Of a DNA stretch of 64,000 bases, positions 8,501 through 18,046 are shown piece after piece. Origin of the DNA: Salinibacterium sp. dk2585 (GTDB taxonomy: Bacteria; Actinomycetota; Actinomycetes; Actinomycetales; Microbacteriaceae); the NCBI RefSeq assembly GCF_008001035.1, contig NZ_CP042856.1, positions 248,001 through 312,000 on the forward strand. Direction: 5' to 3'. Positions within the stretch are counted from its first letter, which is position 1. Each line of letters opens with the position of its first letter. The notes below the pieces were generated by a model. That model searched no databases. It was not told the origin of the DNA and saw only the letters and a list, made by a program, of their open reading frames with translations. A program made the translations under genes and the position numbers.

Positions 8501-11500
8501 TACGAGTACTCCGTCACGGTGCCCGCGCGCACGACCGTCTTCAACGGCCGTCTCGTCGACTCCCTGCCGTCGCAGCTCGCGCTGCACGAGGTCGTCGGCG
8601 CGACGATCGACTTGGGCGACGGCAGTGCCCCGGGCGACGCGACGGCGCTGGCCGGCTTCAGCCTTGATGCATCCGGCCTCCTTGCCTTCCCGCCTGTGTA
8701 CTCGAACAAGAGCAACACCCCGCAGACGTTCACGGTCAGCGTGACCGCGTTCCTGCGGGCAACCGGCAACGTCCACGGCAACACCCGCACCAACACGGCG
8801 ACTTTCACGAGCACGGTCGAGTCAGACGCCGATTCCGACACGCTCAGCCACGATGCGGATGCAGACCTGCGGGTCGTCACGCCCGCGCCGACGGTCGCCA
8901 AGGCGGTGACGCTCGTCGATGGTGTCGCGCCGAGCGTCACTCCGGCCCCCGTGCGCGCGGACGACCAGATCACCTACCGGCTGACGGTGACGAACCCCGC
9001 TCGGCCGACCTCCTACGACACGGTCGTTGAGGACTGCGTTCCGGCCGAACTCGAGGATGTGGTGCTCGGCACTCCCTCGATCGGCACCGCGACCATCTCG
9101 TCGAGCGACCCCGACTGCGGCACGCTCATCACGTGGAACCTCGGCGTGGTCGCACCCGGCGCGAGCCCAACGCTCGAGTACACGGCCGGGGTCGTAACTG
9201 ATGCCGTCGGCGGCGCCGTCTACAACAACACCGTCGAGCTCACCGGCTTCGGGCTGCCGAGTTCCGCGAACCCGAGCGGCGTGCGTGGCACGGTCAGCGA
9301 CGATGCGGATGCTGACGTCGAGGTGCTCGGCGCGACCCTGAGCAAGACTGCAGATCGCGCGACGGCGACAATTGGCGAGACCGTCACCTACACGCTCACG
9401 ACGGTGCTCCCGGCCGGCGTGACCTTCTACGACGCCGAGCTCAGCGACGACGTGCCGGCAGGCATCCGGATCGACTCTGTCGCCGGAACGAGCTACAACG
9501 GCGCCAGCCTGCCGAACGCCGCTTACGCCAGCGATGGGGCTGCACAGACCATCACCTGGTCCTTCGGTGACATCCCCGCAGACAACGCCGCCGATCGCAC
9601 CATCACGATCGTCTATGAGGGCACCGTCGTGAGCACCTCGGCAACGGCTCCCGCCGCGGGCGCGAACCTCGACAACACGGCACGCTTCGCCTGGAACACG
9701 ATCGACAACACCGACTCGAGCGAGATCGAGACGGAGCCGGATACGTACCGCGTGACGGTGCTCGAACCGCGCCTCGCGATGGCCAAGACCGTGAATGCCC
9801 TCGACGAGACGACCGTGGCCCCCGGTGAAGAGTTCACCTATGCGGTCACCGTCTCCAACGCGAGCGGCACGACGCGTTCGACGGCCTACGACACGGTCGT
9901 CGTGGACGAGATCCCGGCAGGCGTGGTCGTCGACAGGGCCACGATCGCAACGGCGACTCCCGGGGTGACCTTCGTGGCGACACCCGCCACCGGCGTCGTC
10001 GAGACGATCACCTGGACGATCCCGTCGATCGCGCCGGGAGCATCCGTCACCCTCGCCTACCAGGCAGAGCTGGCGGCCTCATCGACGCTCGCGACGGATG
10101 CGGTGCTGACCAACGTCGCCGACGTGACCGAATACTTCTCCCTCCCGTCGTCGGACCCGAACGTTCGCGACAGGCGGGAATACGACGGCCCCGAGGCCGA
10201 TGCGGTCGTCGAGCCGGAGTTCCCGGTGCTCGACGTTGCGAAGGCCGCCGACACGCTCGTCGCCTACCACGAGCTCGCACACGGTTTTGAGGTCGTCGTG
10301 ACCAACCGGGGCAACGGCACGGCGGTCGGGGTGGCCGTCTCCGACGTGCTGCCGGAGCACTGGACGTATGTCCCGGGTTCGGCATCCCTCGGCGGGGTCG
10401 CCTTCAATGACAGCAACCTGGCGATCAGTGGCCAGACGCTCACCTGGACCGGCCTCGGCGACCTCCTCCCCGCAGGCTCGCTCACGCTCGCCTACGAGGC
10501 AGTGCCCTCGACGGATGCCGCGACGGGCTCCTCGACCTCGCACACCAACGTCGCGACAGCGACGGCCGGCGACACGAGCGGTGCGGGTGGCAACGCGGCC
10601 GGCACCTATCGGGGTTCGGATGATGCCTCGGTCACGATCAACCGTGCGGACCTCGTGATCGACAAGGCCTCGAGCGGTGACGCAGTTGCCGGCACGGAGC
10701 ACACGTGGACGATCGACGTGAGCAATGCTGGCCCGGATGTCGCGGTCGGCCCGATCGTCGTGACCGACACCTTGCCCGCCGGGGTGAGCTTCGTGTCGTC
10801 GAGCGGCACCGGCTGGACCCGCACGGGACCCATCGATGGCGAATACACCTTCACGCACCCCGGCCCGATCGGCGTCGGCGGCGCACTGCCCTCGATCTCG
10901 ATCGTCACGGCCATCGACGCCGCGATCGAGCACGGCACCGTCATTAGCAACACGGCGGATGTCTCGGGCCGCACCCACGAGACCGTGACCAACAACAACA
11001 CCGACACCGACCAGGTCACCGTCTCGGCAGTGGCCGACCTCGAACTCGTGAAGACGATCGCCGGTGCGAGTGTCATTGCGGGTGAGGACGCGGTGTGGAC
11101 GATCCAGGTCACCAACCATGGCCCCTCCGTGTCGCACGGACCCATCACGGTCACCGACACGCTCCCCGACGGGATCGGCACCGCGACCGCGAGCGGAACG
11201 GACTGGACGTGTGAGCCGGCGAGCGGTGGCGAGCTCGAGTGTGTCTATGCGGGCGACCTCGGGGTCGGGGCATCAGCCCCCGCCATCACCGTGACCACGC
11301 CCGTGCTTTCCTCGACGACGGCCACCCTGATCAACGAGGCGACGGTCGTGCCCACGACCGAGGAGCCGGCGGTGCAGGCTTACGACAACACGGATGACGC
11401 GAGCGCAGGGCTCCTCGGCACCCGGGCCGACCTCACGCTCGAGAAGTCGCTCTCGTCGAGCAGCCTCGTCGCAGGGGAGACGGCGAGCTACCGCATCGAG

Positions 11501-13348
11501 GTCACCAACAATGGGCCGTCGGACGCCGTCGCCGTGACGGTGAGCGACACCCTGCCCGCGGGTCTGACCTTCGTGCCGGGCAGCGTCTCGAGCGCCGACT
11601 GGACGTGCGTGGAGAACGCCCTCGATTCGAGCGTGATCGACTGCACGCTCGTGGCCGGTGCCGGCATCCTCGTGGACGAGCAGAGCCTCGCCTTCGAGTT
11701 CGACGTCGAGGTCGCATCATCCCTCGTCGGCTCCGTGACCAACACGGCGACGGTCGACTCGTCGACGACCGACCCCGACCCGAGTGACAACACCGACGCC
11801 GTCACGAACTCGGTGGTGCTCGAGCCTGAACTCTCCATCGTGAAGCAGACGACGGCGACTGCGACCGAGGGTGGCGCGACGGTCGAGTACACGCTCGCCG
11901 TCACGAGCGAGGGACCCTCGGATGCGACGGCCGTCGTGCTGCGCGACGAGCTGCCGCCGACCCTGCGCTTCGTCTCCTCGACCGAGACGGCGCCCACGGC
12001 TGGCGCAGCCGGATGGAGCGCGCCGACCGTCACGGGCCAGGACGCCGAGGGATACGGCGGAGTAGTCGAGTGGACGCTCCAGGGAACACTTCCCGCGGGC
12101 GCCGATGCACCCCTCGTGACGGTCATCACCGAAGTGGCGACCGAGGCGGGCTCCGACGGCACGCTCGACGAGATCGTCAACACGGGCGAGGTTGACTGGA
12201 CCGACCTCGCAGGACTGGGCCCCGCCAGCGACGATGACTCGACGCAGACGCCGCTGCGCTGGGTCAGCTACGCGGGCGCGTCGAACTGCATCGATGACAC
12301 CCCCTGGTTCGACTACGAGGTCACCACGAGCACCAACGTCGACACGACGGCCCTGCCCGTGACCTTCAGCTGGTACAAGGACGCCGACCGCAACGGCATC
12401 CCGGAAGACCCGGCAAGCACCGAGAGTGACCCGATCGTCGACGACCCGGCCGCGCAGCCGGTCGCCGTCTACACGATCGCTGCGGGCGCCGCGACGCTCG
12501 AGACCCACGACGGCGCGGACTTCCCCGTGCGCGTCGCGACGGATGCCGGCACGCGCACGCTAAGCGGCTCGGTCGTGTGGCCGGGCACGGAGGTCGACGA
12601 GACGGGCACGGCAATCGCGTGGCCCGGATGGCGTGTGGCCCTCGCCGGCGAGACTGCGACATGGGAGAACCTCGTCTACGACGAGACGCTCCTCGGCGCC
12701 AACCTTCGTGCGGGCGCCCTCGTGAAGATCGCCGTCAACCCGGTGACCACGACGATCCAGGCGTTCCCCGCGTCGACCCCGGCGTGTGCTCTCGAGCGCA
12801 CCCCCTCCCTCGCGCTGTCGAAGACGGCCAGCGTCGTCGACGCGGCGCCCGGCGACCGTTTCGAGTACACGCTCGAGGCCACGCAGGAGTCACTCGGCGC
12901 GGCTGCGGAGGTGACCCTCGTAGACCCCATCCCGGCAACGCTGCGCGTGCTCTCCGTCACCGCGACACCCTCGAGCGACCCGACGGTGCCCGGATGGAGC
13001 GCCTGCACGACGACCGGACAGGGGCCGGATGGTCTTGGCGGCACCGTGCGCTGCGAACTCCAGGGGCTCCTCGGTGCAGGCCAGACTGCGCCTCCCATCG
13101 TGATCGCCGTCGAGCTGTCGCCGTATGCCACGGGCGAGACCCTCGTCAACCGTGCGACGCTCACCTGGGTCGATCCCGACGGGGAGGGCCCCGACGGTCG
13201 CGTGCTCGCAAGTGCCTCGGTCAATGAGGGATGGCTCGTGCGTACCGGTCTCGACTCCTTGGTCATCCCCGTGTCCGTAGGGGCAGGGCTCCTGCTCCTC
13301 GGCGCAGTGCTCCTGACGCTCCGGCGCAGGTCGCGCCGCAGCGCTTGA
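5546..13348 (+). CDS. Giant secreted DUF11-repeat surface protein (2600 aa)
   Basis: The GTG start is preceded by AAGG at 5535-5538. Residues 1-34 are a signal peptide (hydrophobic core, AVAAP end). About 15 DUF11-like domains follow, each recognised by a strand such as YTLxVTNxGP and a later DTLPAGxxFV. DUF11 domains are beta-sandwiches of bacterial surface proteins. A stretch at about residues 2237-2415, with two Cys near its ends and a WYKDADRNG segment, does not follow the repeat pattern. The protein ends with one hydrophobic segment (about 2572-2593) and RRRSRRSA; no LPXTG-like motif precedes it, so it is probably membrane-anchored. It lies 184 bp after the first adhesin gene and likely belongs to the same surface system. 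A role as stalk or adhesin is inferred. Confidence 0.85.
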   Translation: MLNPSKFLAPLAVLALVAAPLVSIAAPPQPAVAAPTIALEVTGEGGSVLAGEEREFRLVASNEGDPAFNLAFVVDVPVGVAFVSSSMGTPAVVEEPIAPAGHVRWVWEDVADLPTGATLPMTLVVEPAVPGFSSPTWTADPTLFPVGSEFDIVSSAYVSDSAAHLPVFGGSTGVGGQPAIDATVASAPATTSTAIDAIRITKEEPSAEAELLRGVHDQHTRYTLLVENNESFRTDGITVVDYLPAGLEFLACGNVDNTSVGEEYLGAGTIAGAPVAGCDETILTEVETIEKTGAAYGDTLPGRLAPGVYTRVTWNIGSLPAGSSRTIAYAAAVPLYENIMTWPDVAPLGSSLEQAANLDNNTGPSTRHGDGADVAYSADPGARTADDGDVWTNSARATGTFPGVVRAVDAASANSQRAVADEDDEIIHAMDLAVVKTTAAGGFSQQGQRDYTLTLRTGEYASADGIVLRDTVANGLCPLVPVGTVLIGDYPEECLPTTIPGAITGDATVYSVIFDSATGEFTMVLTVNSVMGSNAIQQVTYPVLMRTQYEDGPKYGATTSGDAFSNTVDMSGRTTLLADVAALPGQLGEQDVWDDSRVTIESSVPAIDKRVLDRNEVAGVTTPCANGAAWRSGDGTDVPEGFRLGDTACFLLTVDFPDDITTRNPVVSDFLPEGLSYLGSEVRPGGPELVVHPAAVPAAGRLAWNVGTVGAGGDRYVAPGASLELLVWAEVVAAADGTPVDKPENLMKYRQENVLGDVFFLRDGAALLRDPDPTLVKGVQAITPLAGTPSGADFGSNRDNILVSEGDAVTYRIDLAGNSNDIIGVEVWDVLPEGITAADVAGVTVGGIAPDAGDIDIIDNASGLTPSSLNGRSVIKVRDVTIPADGTQTINYTLTVPSETSVETSFVNTASVVAFEAGLNTGVATPRYPDTSVDASRPGNYTAPQLIDPSEVHLAPVSVDKSIVASDEDYAQNGTAQAVVGELVEYEYSVTVPARTTVFNGRLVDSLPSQLALHEVVGATIDLGDGSAPGDATALAGFSLDASGLLAFPPVYSNKSNTPQTFTVSVTAFLRATGNVHGNTRTNTATFTSTVESDADSDTLSHDADADLRVVTPAPTVAKAVTLVDGVAPSVTPAPVRADDQITYRLTVTNPARPTSYDTVVEDCVPAELEDVVLGTPSIGTATISSSDPDCGTLITWNLGVVAPGASPTLEYTAGVVTDAVGGAVYNNTVELTGFGLPSSANPSGVRGTVSDDADADVEVLGATLSKTADRATATIGETVTYTLTTVLPAGVTFYDAELSDDVPAGIRIDSVAGTSYNGASLPNAAYASDGAAQTITWSFGDIPADNAADRTITIVYEGTVVSTSATAPAAGANLDNTARFAWNTIDNTDSSEIETEPDTYRVTVLEPRLAMAKTVNALDETTVAPGEEFTYAVTVSNASGTTRSTAYDTVVVDEIPAGVVVDRATIATATPGVTFVATPATGVVETITWTIPSIAPGASVTLAYQAELAASSTLATDAVLTNVADVTEYFSLPSSDPNVRDRREYDGPEADAVVEPEFPVLDVAKAADTLVAYHELAHGFEVVVTNRGNGTAVGVAVSDVLPEHWTYVPGSASLGGVAFNDSNLAISGQTLTWTGLGDLLPAGSLTLAYEAVPSTDAATGSSTSHTNVATATAGDTSGAGGNAAGTYRGSDDASVTINRADLVIDKASSGDAVAGTEHTWTIDVSNAGPDVAVGPIVVTDTLPAGVSFVSSSGTGWTRTGPIDGEYTFTHPGPIGVGGALPSISIVTAIDAAIEHGTVISNTADVSGRTHETVTNNNTDTDQVTVSAVADLELVKTIAGASVIAGEDAVWTIQVTNHGPSVSHGPITVTDTLPDGIGTATASGTDWTCEPASGGELECVYAGDLGVGASAPAITVTTPVLSSTTATLINEATVVPTTEEPAVQAYDNTDDASAGLLGTRADLTLEKSLSSSSLVAGETASYRIEVTNNGPSDAVAVTVSDTLPAGLTFVPGSVSSADWTCVENALDSSVIDCTLVAGAGILVDEQSLAFEFDVEVASSLVGSVTNTATVDSSTTDPDPSDNTDAVTNSVVLEPELSIVKQTTATATEGGATVEYTLAVTSEGPSDATAVVLRDELPPTLRFVSSTETAPTAGAAGWSAPTVTGQDAEGYGGVVEWTLQGTLPAGADAPLVTVITEVATEAGSDGTLDEIVNTGEVDWTDLAGLGPASDDDSTQTPLRWVSYAGASNCIDDTPWFDYEVTTSTNVDTTALPVTFSWYKDADRNGIPEDPASTESDPIVDDPAAQPVAVYTIAAGAATLETHDGADFPVRVATDAGTRTLSGSVVWPGTEVDETGTAIAWPGWRVALAGETATWENLVYDETLLGANLRAGALVKIAVNPVTTTIQAFPASTPACALERTPSLALSKTASVVDAAPGDRFEYTLEATQESLGAAAEVTLVDPIPATLRVLSVTATPSSDPTVPGWSACTTTGQGPDGLGGTVRCELQGLLGAGQTAPPIVIAVELSPYATGETLVNRATLTWVDPDGEGPDGRVLASASVNEGWLVRTGLDSLVIPVSVGAGLLLLGAVLLTLRRRSRRSA

Positions 13349-13354
13349 GACTCC

Positions 13355-13384
13355 CGGCCCTCCCTCGACTCCGCGGGAGGGCCG
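13355..13384 (+). terminator. Intrinsic terminator-like hairpin after the DUF11 gene
   Basis: CGGCCCTCCC (13355-13364) pairs perfectly with GGGAGGGCCG (13375-13384) around a 10-nt loop and is followed by TTAAG. It starts 7 bp after the stop codon. Confidence 0.7.
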
Positions 13385-13385
13385 T

Positions 13386-13391
13386 TAAGCT
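13386..13391 (+). promoter_or_regulatory. -10 box (TAAGCT) giving a probable leaderless transcript
   Basis: TAAGCT fits TAnnnT and ends 7 bp before the GTG at 13399, which puts the transcription start at or next to the start codon. No Shine-Dalgarno sequence exists between it and GTG. Leaderless mRNAs are common in actinobacteria. The -35 region would fall inside the terminator hairpin. Confidence 0.45.
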
Positions 13392-13398
13392 CTGAAGC

Positions 13399-15993
13399 GT
13401 GGGGAACATCTACGCCGTCCCGCGGATCCCGCGCAGCATCGTGCACCGCGCCCGCCTCTCGGCGGTATTGCAGCAGGGTGCACCCCTCATCGTCGTCCGG
13501 GGCGCTCCCGGCGCGGGCAAGACAACCGCTGTCGCCGACTGGGCGCAGCGGGCTGAGGCAGACGGGTCGCGCGGGGTGTGGCTGACCGTCGACGCGGCCG
13601 ACGGCGACCGTGGTGTCTTCTGGCAGGTGGTTGTGCGCCAGCTCGACGACGCAGGCCTTCTTCCCCAGCAGGGCCCGCTCCGCGAACTGCTCCTCGAGAG
13701 CGGTGCGCCCCCCGAACTGCGACGGATGCTCGTGCGCGGCTTCAGCGCGATTCCGCACGACCTGCTGCTGATCCTCGACGATCTCCATCACGCCGAGGAC
13801 GGGGTGCTGGAGGAGATCGCGGCCGTGCTGACGGCATGCCGTCGCATCCGCGTGATCGCCTTGACCCGAAACCGCAGCCTCTTCGATGCCGAGCGGATCA
13901 CGATGACGCTCGAACCGGTCGTCCTGAGCACACGAGACCTGCTCTTCACGCGGGAGGAGACGTGGGATCTCGTGCGGATATTCCAGGTGCCGGATGCCGA
14001 CGGGGTCGTCGCCGAGACGGTCAGGAAGGTGACAGGCGGGCTGCCCCTCGCGGTGCGCGGCACGCTCCTCGCGGCGGGTCGCGACTCCTTCGAACTCACC
14101 CCCGACACAATCCGGCAGCACATCGAGACGGTCAGCAGTGGGACGTTCGCCGACGTGTGGAACCTGCAAGGAGGCGAGGACCCTGAGGTCGACGCGACCC
14201 TCAGGCTGTCGATCGCGGAGGTCATCACGGTGCCGCTTGCCGCGTCCCTCACGGGGAGGAGCCCCGACGACGCTGCCAGGCTCCTTTCCTCAGTCGAGGG
14301 GGCAGGGCTGGGGTGGTGGGCGTCGGAGGAAGAGGGCGCCGCATTCACCTTCAGCACCGAGGTCAGGGACGGCATGCGTCGCGAACTGCACCGCCGTTTC
14401 CCCCAGGAAGTGGCGGGCCTGCGGCGCACCGTCATGACCTGGAGCCTCGACCACGAGCGTGAACTCGAGGCCTTCCAACACGCGCTCGCCTTGCGCGACT
14501 ACGCATTCGCCAACCAGGTGCTCATGCGGGCGTACTGGAAGCTCCTGCCGCACCGCGGCATCCTGATCGCCGAGCTCTCGTCGGTGTCCAAGCGCACGCT
14601 GGGCACGCAGCCCCTTCTCGCGATCCTGTACGCGCTCGTGCTGAATGCCGAAGGTGCCCAGGCGCGAGCCTCTGAAACGTTCGCGATTGCGATCGTCGCC
14701 TCGCGCACCACCGCCCCCACCGCGGATCCCTCCCTCAAGGTCGTGCTGGCCACGATCGAGGCGACCGCGCTCCGAGTCACCGGCCGGTTCTCGCGCTCGC
14801 TCGAGGCCGCCAGGCGCACCGCCGCACTGCTGGAGGAACTCACACATGAGCAGCGCGAGGGCCTCAGCACCGTCGAGGGCACGGTGCTCGTGCACACGGG
14901 ACTCTCGTTCTTCTATGCGGCGGAGCGGGAGCGTGCCCACGAGTTCTTCCTGGCGGCCTGCGAGGTGGCGCATCCCGCGTCCCGGCTGCAGGGTCTCTCG
15001 CTTACCGCTGGAAGCTATGCGCTGCAGGGGCACATGCCCGAGGCGCAGGCCGCCGTCGAAGCGTGCGAGGCGGGACCCTGGCCCAAGCGCCAGATCGAGG
15101 GCTACCCGGGGGCGATGTACCAGGTCGCCGCTGGGCTCGTCGCGGCCGAGCGGGGCGACTACCCTGCCGCGCTCGCCCGGGTCGACGTCATGGAGGCCCA
15201 CCTCGAGACGATCGAGCACTGGCCACTCTTCATGTACCTCAAGTCCCTCGCTCACATGGGCCTCGGCGGAGCGCTGGCCGGTGCCACCCAACTTGAGATG
15301 GCGTTGCTCCGCAGTGCGAGGCCCTCCGTCGCCGAGGGCACGAAGGCGCTGCTCGACGCGACCCTCGCGAACCTGCACATGGCTGCCGGACAGAACGGCC
15401 GCGCGGAAGAATGCCTCGCGTGGCAGCCGGCCGGGTCACGGGCGGTTGCCGTGGCGCGGGCAAGGCTCCAGCTCATCCTCGGCAACCCGGATGGCGCGGC
15501 CCGTGAACTCAGGGGCGCCGAGCCCGGCCAGCCCCGGCCGCTCGCGGAGACGCTCCTACTTGCATCCGCGACACGCCTGCGCATGGGGAGGGAGGGCGAG
15601 GCCATCGTGTTCGCTGAGCGCGCCCTCAGCATCATGCGCGACAGGGGACTCACGACCCCGTTCCGCCTGCTGCCAGCCTCGGATGCCGCGGCGCTCGTCG
15701 ACTTCGTCGCCTCCGTCGACCGGCTCGCCCCGTTCCGGGACTTCACGGCGGAACTCGCGCAGGGGCCGAACTTCATGCCGGCTGCCCCGCGCACAGTGCA
15801 ACTCACGGATCGCGAGCTCGTCGTGCTGCGCAGGCTCGCCGGGCCCGCGAGCCTCAGTGAGATCGCGGCGGAACTCTACGTCTCGCTCAACACCGTCAAG
15901 TCGCAGGTTCGGAGCATCTACAAGAAGCTCGGTGTCTCCTCCCGTGACGAGGCCGTCGCCGAGGCGGGGCGGTTCAGCTTCCTCGACGCCTGA
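13399..15993 (+). CDS. MalT-like LuxR-family ATP-dependent transcriptional regulator (864 aa)
   Basis: Residues 35-43 are a Walker A loop (GAPGAGKTT) and residues 122-128 a Walker B strand (LLLILDD), as in STAND-type NTPases. The long middle part is helical and resembles the TPR-like solenoid of MalT/large LuxR regulators. Residues about 799-858 form a LuxR helix-turn-helix (LTDRELVVLRRLA...SLNTVKSQVRSIYKKLGV). Such proteins switch on DNA binding when an inducer and ATP bind. It follows the two giant surface-protein genes directly on the same strand and is probably their regulator. The shared GGGTGA repeats upstream of both are the natural target to test. The inducer is unknown. Confidence 0.85.
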   Translation: MGNIYAVPRIPRSIVHRARLSAVLQQGAPLIVVRGAPGAGKTTAVADWAQRAEADGSRGVWLTVDAADGDRGVFWQVVVRQLDDAGLLPQQGPLRELLLESGAPPELRRMLVRGFSAIPHDLLLILDDLHHAEDGVLEEIAAVLTACRRIRVIALTRNRSLFDAERITMTLEPVVLSTRDLLFTREETWDLVRIFQVPDADGVVAETVRKVTGGLPLAVRGTLLAAGRDSFELTPDTIRQHIETVSSGTFADVWNLQGGEDPEVDATLRLSIAEVITVPLAASLTGRSPDDAARLLSSVEGAGLGWWASEEEGAAFTFSTEVRDGMRRELHRRFPQEVAGLRRTVMTWSLDHERELEAFQHALALRDYAFANQVLMRAYWKLLPHRGILIAELSSVSKRTLGTQPLLAILYALVLNAEGAQARASETFAIAIVASRTTAPTADPSLKVVLATIEATALRVTGRFSRSLEAARRTAALLEELTHEQREGLSTVEGTVLVHTGLSFFYAAERERAHEFFLAACEVAHPASRLQGLSLTAGSYALQGHMPEAQAAVEACEAGPWPKRQIEGYPGAMYQVAAGLVAAERGDYPAALARVDVMEAHLETIEHWPLFMYLKSLAHMGLGGALAGATQLEMALLRSARPSVAEGTKALLDATLANLHMAAGQNGRAEECLAWQPAGSRAVAVARARLQLILGNPDGAARELRGAEPGQPRPLAETLLLASATRLRMGREGEAIVFAERALSIMRDRGLTTPFRLLPASDAAALVDFVASVDRLAPFRDFTAELAQGPNFMPAAPRTVQLTDRELVVLRRLAGPASLSEIAAELYVSLNTVKSQVRSIYKKLGVSSRDEAVAEAGRFSFLDA

Positions 15994-16047
15994 AGCCCCT
16001 CTGTGAGACATCCACAGGCTTCCTAGGCCGTCGTCAGTGCGACCGGG

Positions 16048-16053
16048 TAGAAT
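16048..16053 (+). promoter_or_regulatory. -10 box (TAGAAT) for purA
   Basis: TAGAAT lies 35 bp before the purA start codon in the 95-bp gap after the regulator gene. The -35 side has no clear match. AAGGAA at 16078-16083 is the ribosome binding site. Confidence 0.45.
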
Positions 16054-16088
16054 CGGGTGTCATCCCCCTCCATTTCTAAGGAACTCGC

Positions 16089-17375
16089 ATGCCCGCAATC
16101 GTGCTCATCGGTGCCCAGTGGGGCGACGAAGGTAAAGGCAAGGCGACCGACCACCTCGGCGACCGGGTCGACTACGTCGTCAAGTTCAACGGTGGCAACA
16201 ATGCTGGCCACACGGTCGTGGTCGGTGACGAGAAGTACGCGCTGCACCTGCTGCCCTCCGGCATCCTCTCGCCCGGCGTCGTGCCGGTCATCGCCAACGG
16301 TGTCGTCGTCGACATCGAGGTGCTCTTCGAGGAACTCGACGCGCTCGCGGCACGAGGGGTGGATGTCTCGCGCCTGCGCGTGAGCGCCAACGCCCACGTC
16401 ATCACGCTGTACCACCGCACCCTCGACAAGGTCACGGAGCGGTTCCTCGGCAAGCGCCAGATCGGCACGACCGGTCGCGGCATCGGGCCGACGTATGCCG
16501 ACAAGATCAACCGCGTGGGCATCCGCATCCAGGACCTCTTCGACGAGAACATCCTGCGCCAGAAGATCGAGGGCGCGCTCCACCAGAAGAATCACCTGCT
16601 GGTGAAGATCTACAACCGTCGCGCCATCGAGGTCGACGAGATCATGCAGGAGCTGCTGCAGTACGCCGAGCGGCTGCGGCCGATGGTCGACGACACCGCG
16701 CTGCTGCTGCACCGCGCCCTCGACGAGGGCAAGACCGTGCTGTTCGAGGCCGGCCAGGCAACCATGCTGGATGTTGACCACGGCACCTACCCCTTCGTCA
16801 CCTCGTCCAACGCGACCTCTGGTGGCGCTGCCACCGGTTCGGGCGTCGCGCCGAACCGCTTCGATCGGGTCATCGGCGTCGTCAAGGCGTACACGACCCG
16901 TGTCGGCGCCGGGCCATTCCCGACCGAGCTCTTCGACGAGTGGGGTGACTTCTTGCGCAACAACGGCGGCGAGTTCGGCACCACGACCGGCCGCCCGCGC
17001 CGCTGTGGCTGGTATGACGCGCCAATCGCACGCTACTCGGCCCGCATCAACGGCGTCACCGACTTCGTGCTCACCAAGCTTGACGTGCTCACGGGGCTCG
17101 AGACGATCCCCGTCTGCGTCGCCTACGAGGTCGACGGGGTGCGGGTCGACGAGATGCCCGTCTCGCAGTCCGACTTCCACCACGCGAAGCCCATCTACGA
17201 GGAGTTCCCCGGCTGGTCGGAAGACATCACGGGTGCTCGCCGCTTCGAGGACCTGCCGAAGAACGCGCAGGACTACGTGCTCGCGCTCGAGAAGATCAGT
17301 GGTTCGCGCATCTCGGTGATCGGCGTCGGCCCCGGCCGCGACGAGATCGTCGTGCGGCACGACGTCGTCGACTGA
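16089..17375 (+). CDS. purA: Adenylosuccinate synthetase
   Basis: The enzyme joins IMP and aspartate with GTP to give adenylosuccinate, the first committed step to AMP. Residues 8-18 are the signature [11 protein letters not shown], which holds the catalytic Asp and binds [13 protein letters not shown] follows near residue 37; the catalytic His lies in it. [11 protein letters not shown] near 127 is the IMP loop, and the C-terminal half has the TGRPRRCGW guanine/aspartate region. The length of 428 aa is normal for the family. ATG at 16089 is preceded by AAGGAA. It is a cytosolic housekeeping gene with its own promoter, not part of the surface-protein locus. Confidence 0.98.
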   Translation: MPAIVLIGAQWGDEGKGKATDHLGDRVDYVVKFNGGNNAGHTVVVGDEKYALHLLPSGILSPGVVPVIANGVVVDIEVLFEELDALAARGVDVSRLRVSANAHVITLYHRTLDKVTERFLGKRQIGTTGRGIGPTYADKINRVGIRIQDLFDENILRQKIEGALHQKNHLLVKIYNRRAIEVDEIMQELLQYAERLRPMVDDTALLLHRALDEGKTVLFEAGQATMLDVDHGTYPFVTSSNATSGGAATGSGVAPNRFDRVIGVVKAYTTRVGAGPFPTELFDEWGDFLRNNGGEFGTTTGRPRRCGWYDAPIARYSARINGVTDFVLTKLDVLTGLETIPVCVAYEVDGVRVDEMPVSQSDFHHAKPIYEEFPGWSEDITGARRFEDLPKNAQDYVLALEKISGSRISVIGVGPGRDEIVVRHDVVD

Positions 17376-17399
17376 AGCCGAGTTCGGGGATCCGCGCGC

Positions 17400-18008
17400 T
17401 CAGACGGTCGTGAAGCCGGGCGGCAGCTGGGCGCGTCCCGTGAGTGCCATGAGCAGGGTCACGCCCTGGCCCTTGTGCGCCGCGGTGCCCGCGAGGAGGC
17501 TCACGGCCGTCGCAATGCCCGCAGCCGGCGGGGTGTGGTCGGCGCCGATGGCTCGGGCGAGGTCGATCGAGTGCACGACCAACTCGACGACGCGCGTGCG
17601 CAGGTACTGGTCGAGCAGGATGCCCATGCCGCCGATCGAGACGATTCGGTCGTCGGGCTGTGCCGCGATGAGGGTGCGGGTGCGAGAGAGCGCCTCCGAG
17701 ACCTGCGACACGGGGTCGGCCCCCAGCCAGGCGCCGGCCTCGACACCGCGGGCCTCGATCGAGGCATGGTCGGTGAACTGCTCGAGCACCTCGTTGTAGT
17801 AGGCCTCGGCCGAAGGGATGGTGACGGCACCGGGCTCGTCTTGCCCGAGGTAGCTCTCCACGGTGAGGATGGCGCGGGCTGTGTGGCCGGCCAGGCTGCG
17901 CACCGTCCACGTCCCGAGGGCGGGCTGCTCCCACTGCTCGTCGCGAACGCGACCGAGCAGTTGCACGAACGAACCTGAGGCGTCGAGAAAGAGGGTCGTG
18001 TTGCTCAC
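17400..18008 (-). CDS. Maleylpyruvate isomerase-family mycothiol-dependent enzyme
   Basis: This 202-aa protein has the DinB-like four-helix fold of the MDMPI N-terminal domain: His42 in LAGHTAR and the pair Glu142/His146 in VELVVHSID match the metal-binding His, Glu and His of mycothiol-dependent maleylpyruvate isomerase. In the characterised enzyme the zinc site activates mycothiol for cis-trans isomerisation of maleylpyruvate in gentisate breakdown. Here the gene stands alone next to purA and 32 kb from the gentisate dioxygenase gene, and there is no long C-terminal domain, so substrate and pathway are open. The family is large in actinobacteria, with mostly unknown members. GTG start; divergent from the GNAT gene with only a 38-bp gap. 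Confidence 0.75.
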   Translation of the reverse strand: MSNTTLFLDASGSFVQLLGRVRDEQWEQPALGTWTVRSLAGHTARAILTVESYLGQDEPGAVTIPSAEAYYNEVLEQFTDHASIEARGVEAGAWLGADPVSQVSEALSRTRTLIAAQPDDRIVSIGGMGILLDQYLRTRVVELVVHSIDLARAIGADHTPPAAGIATAVSLLAGTAAHKGQGVTLLMALTGRAQLPPGFTTV

Positions 18009-18046
18009 GCGTCCATAGTTGCACTTCCCGTGACAGACTGCATTTC

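Noticed and set aside
12676-14169. Minus-strand open frame of 497 codons spanning the end of the DUF11 gene and start of the regulator gene
   Set aside because: It crosses a terminator hairpin and two well-supported genes and has no recognisable domain or ribosome binding site.
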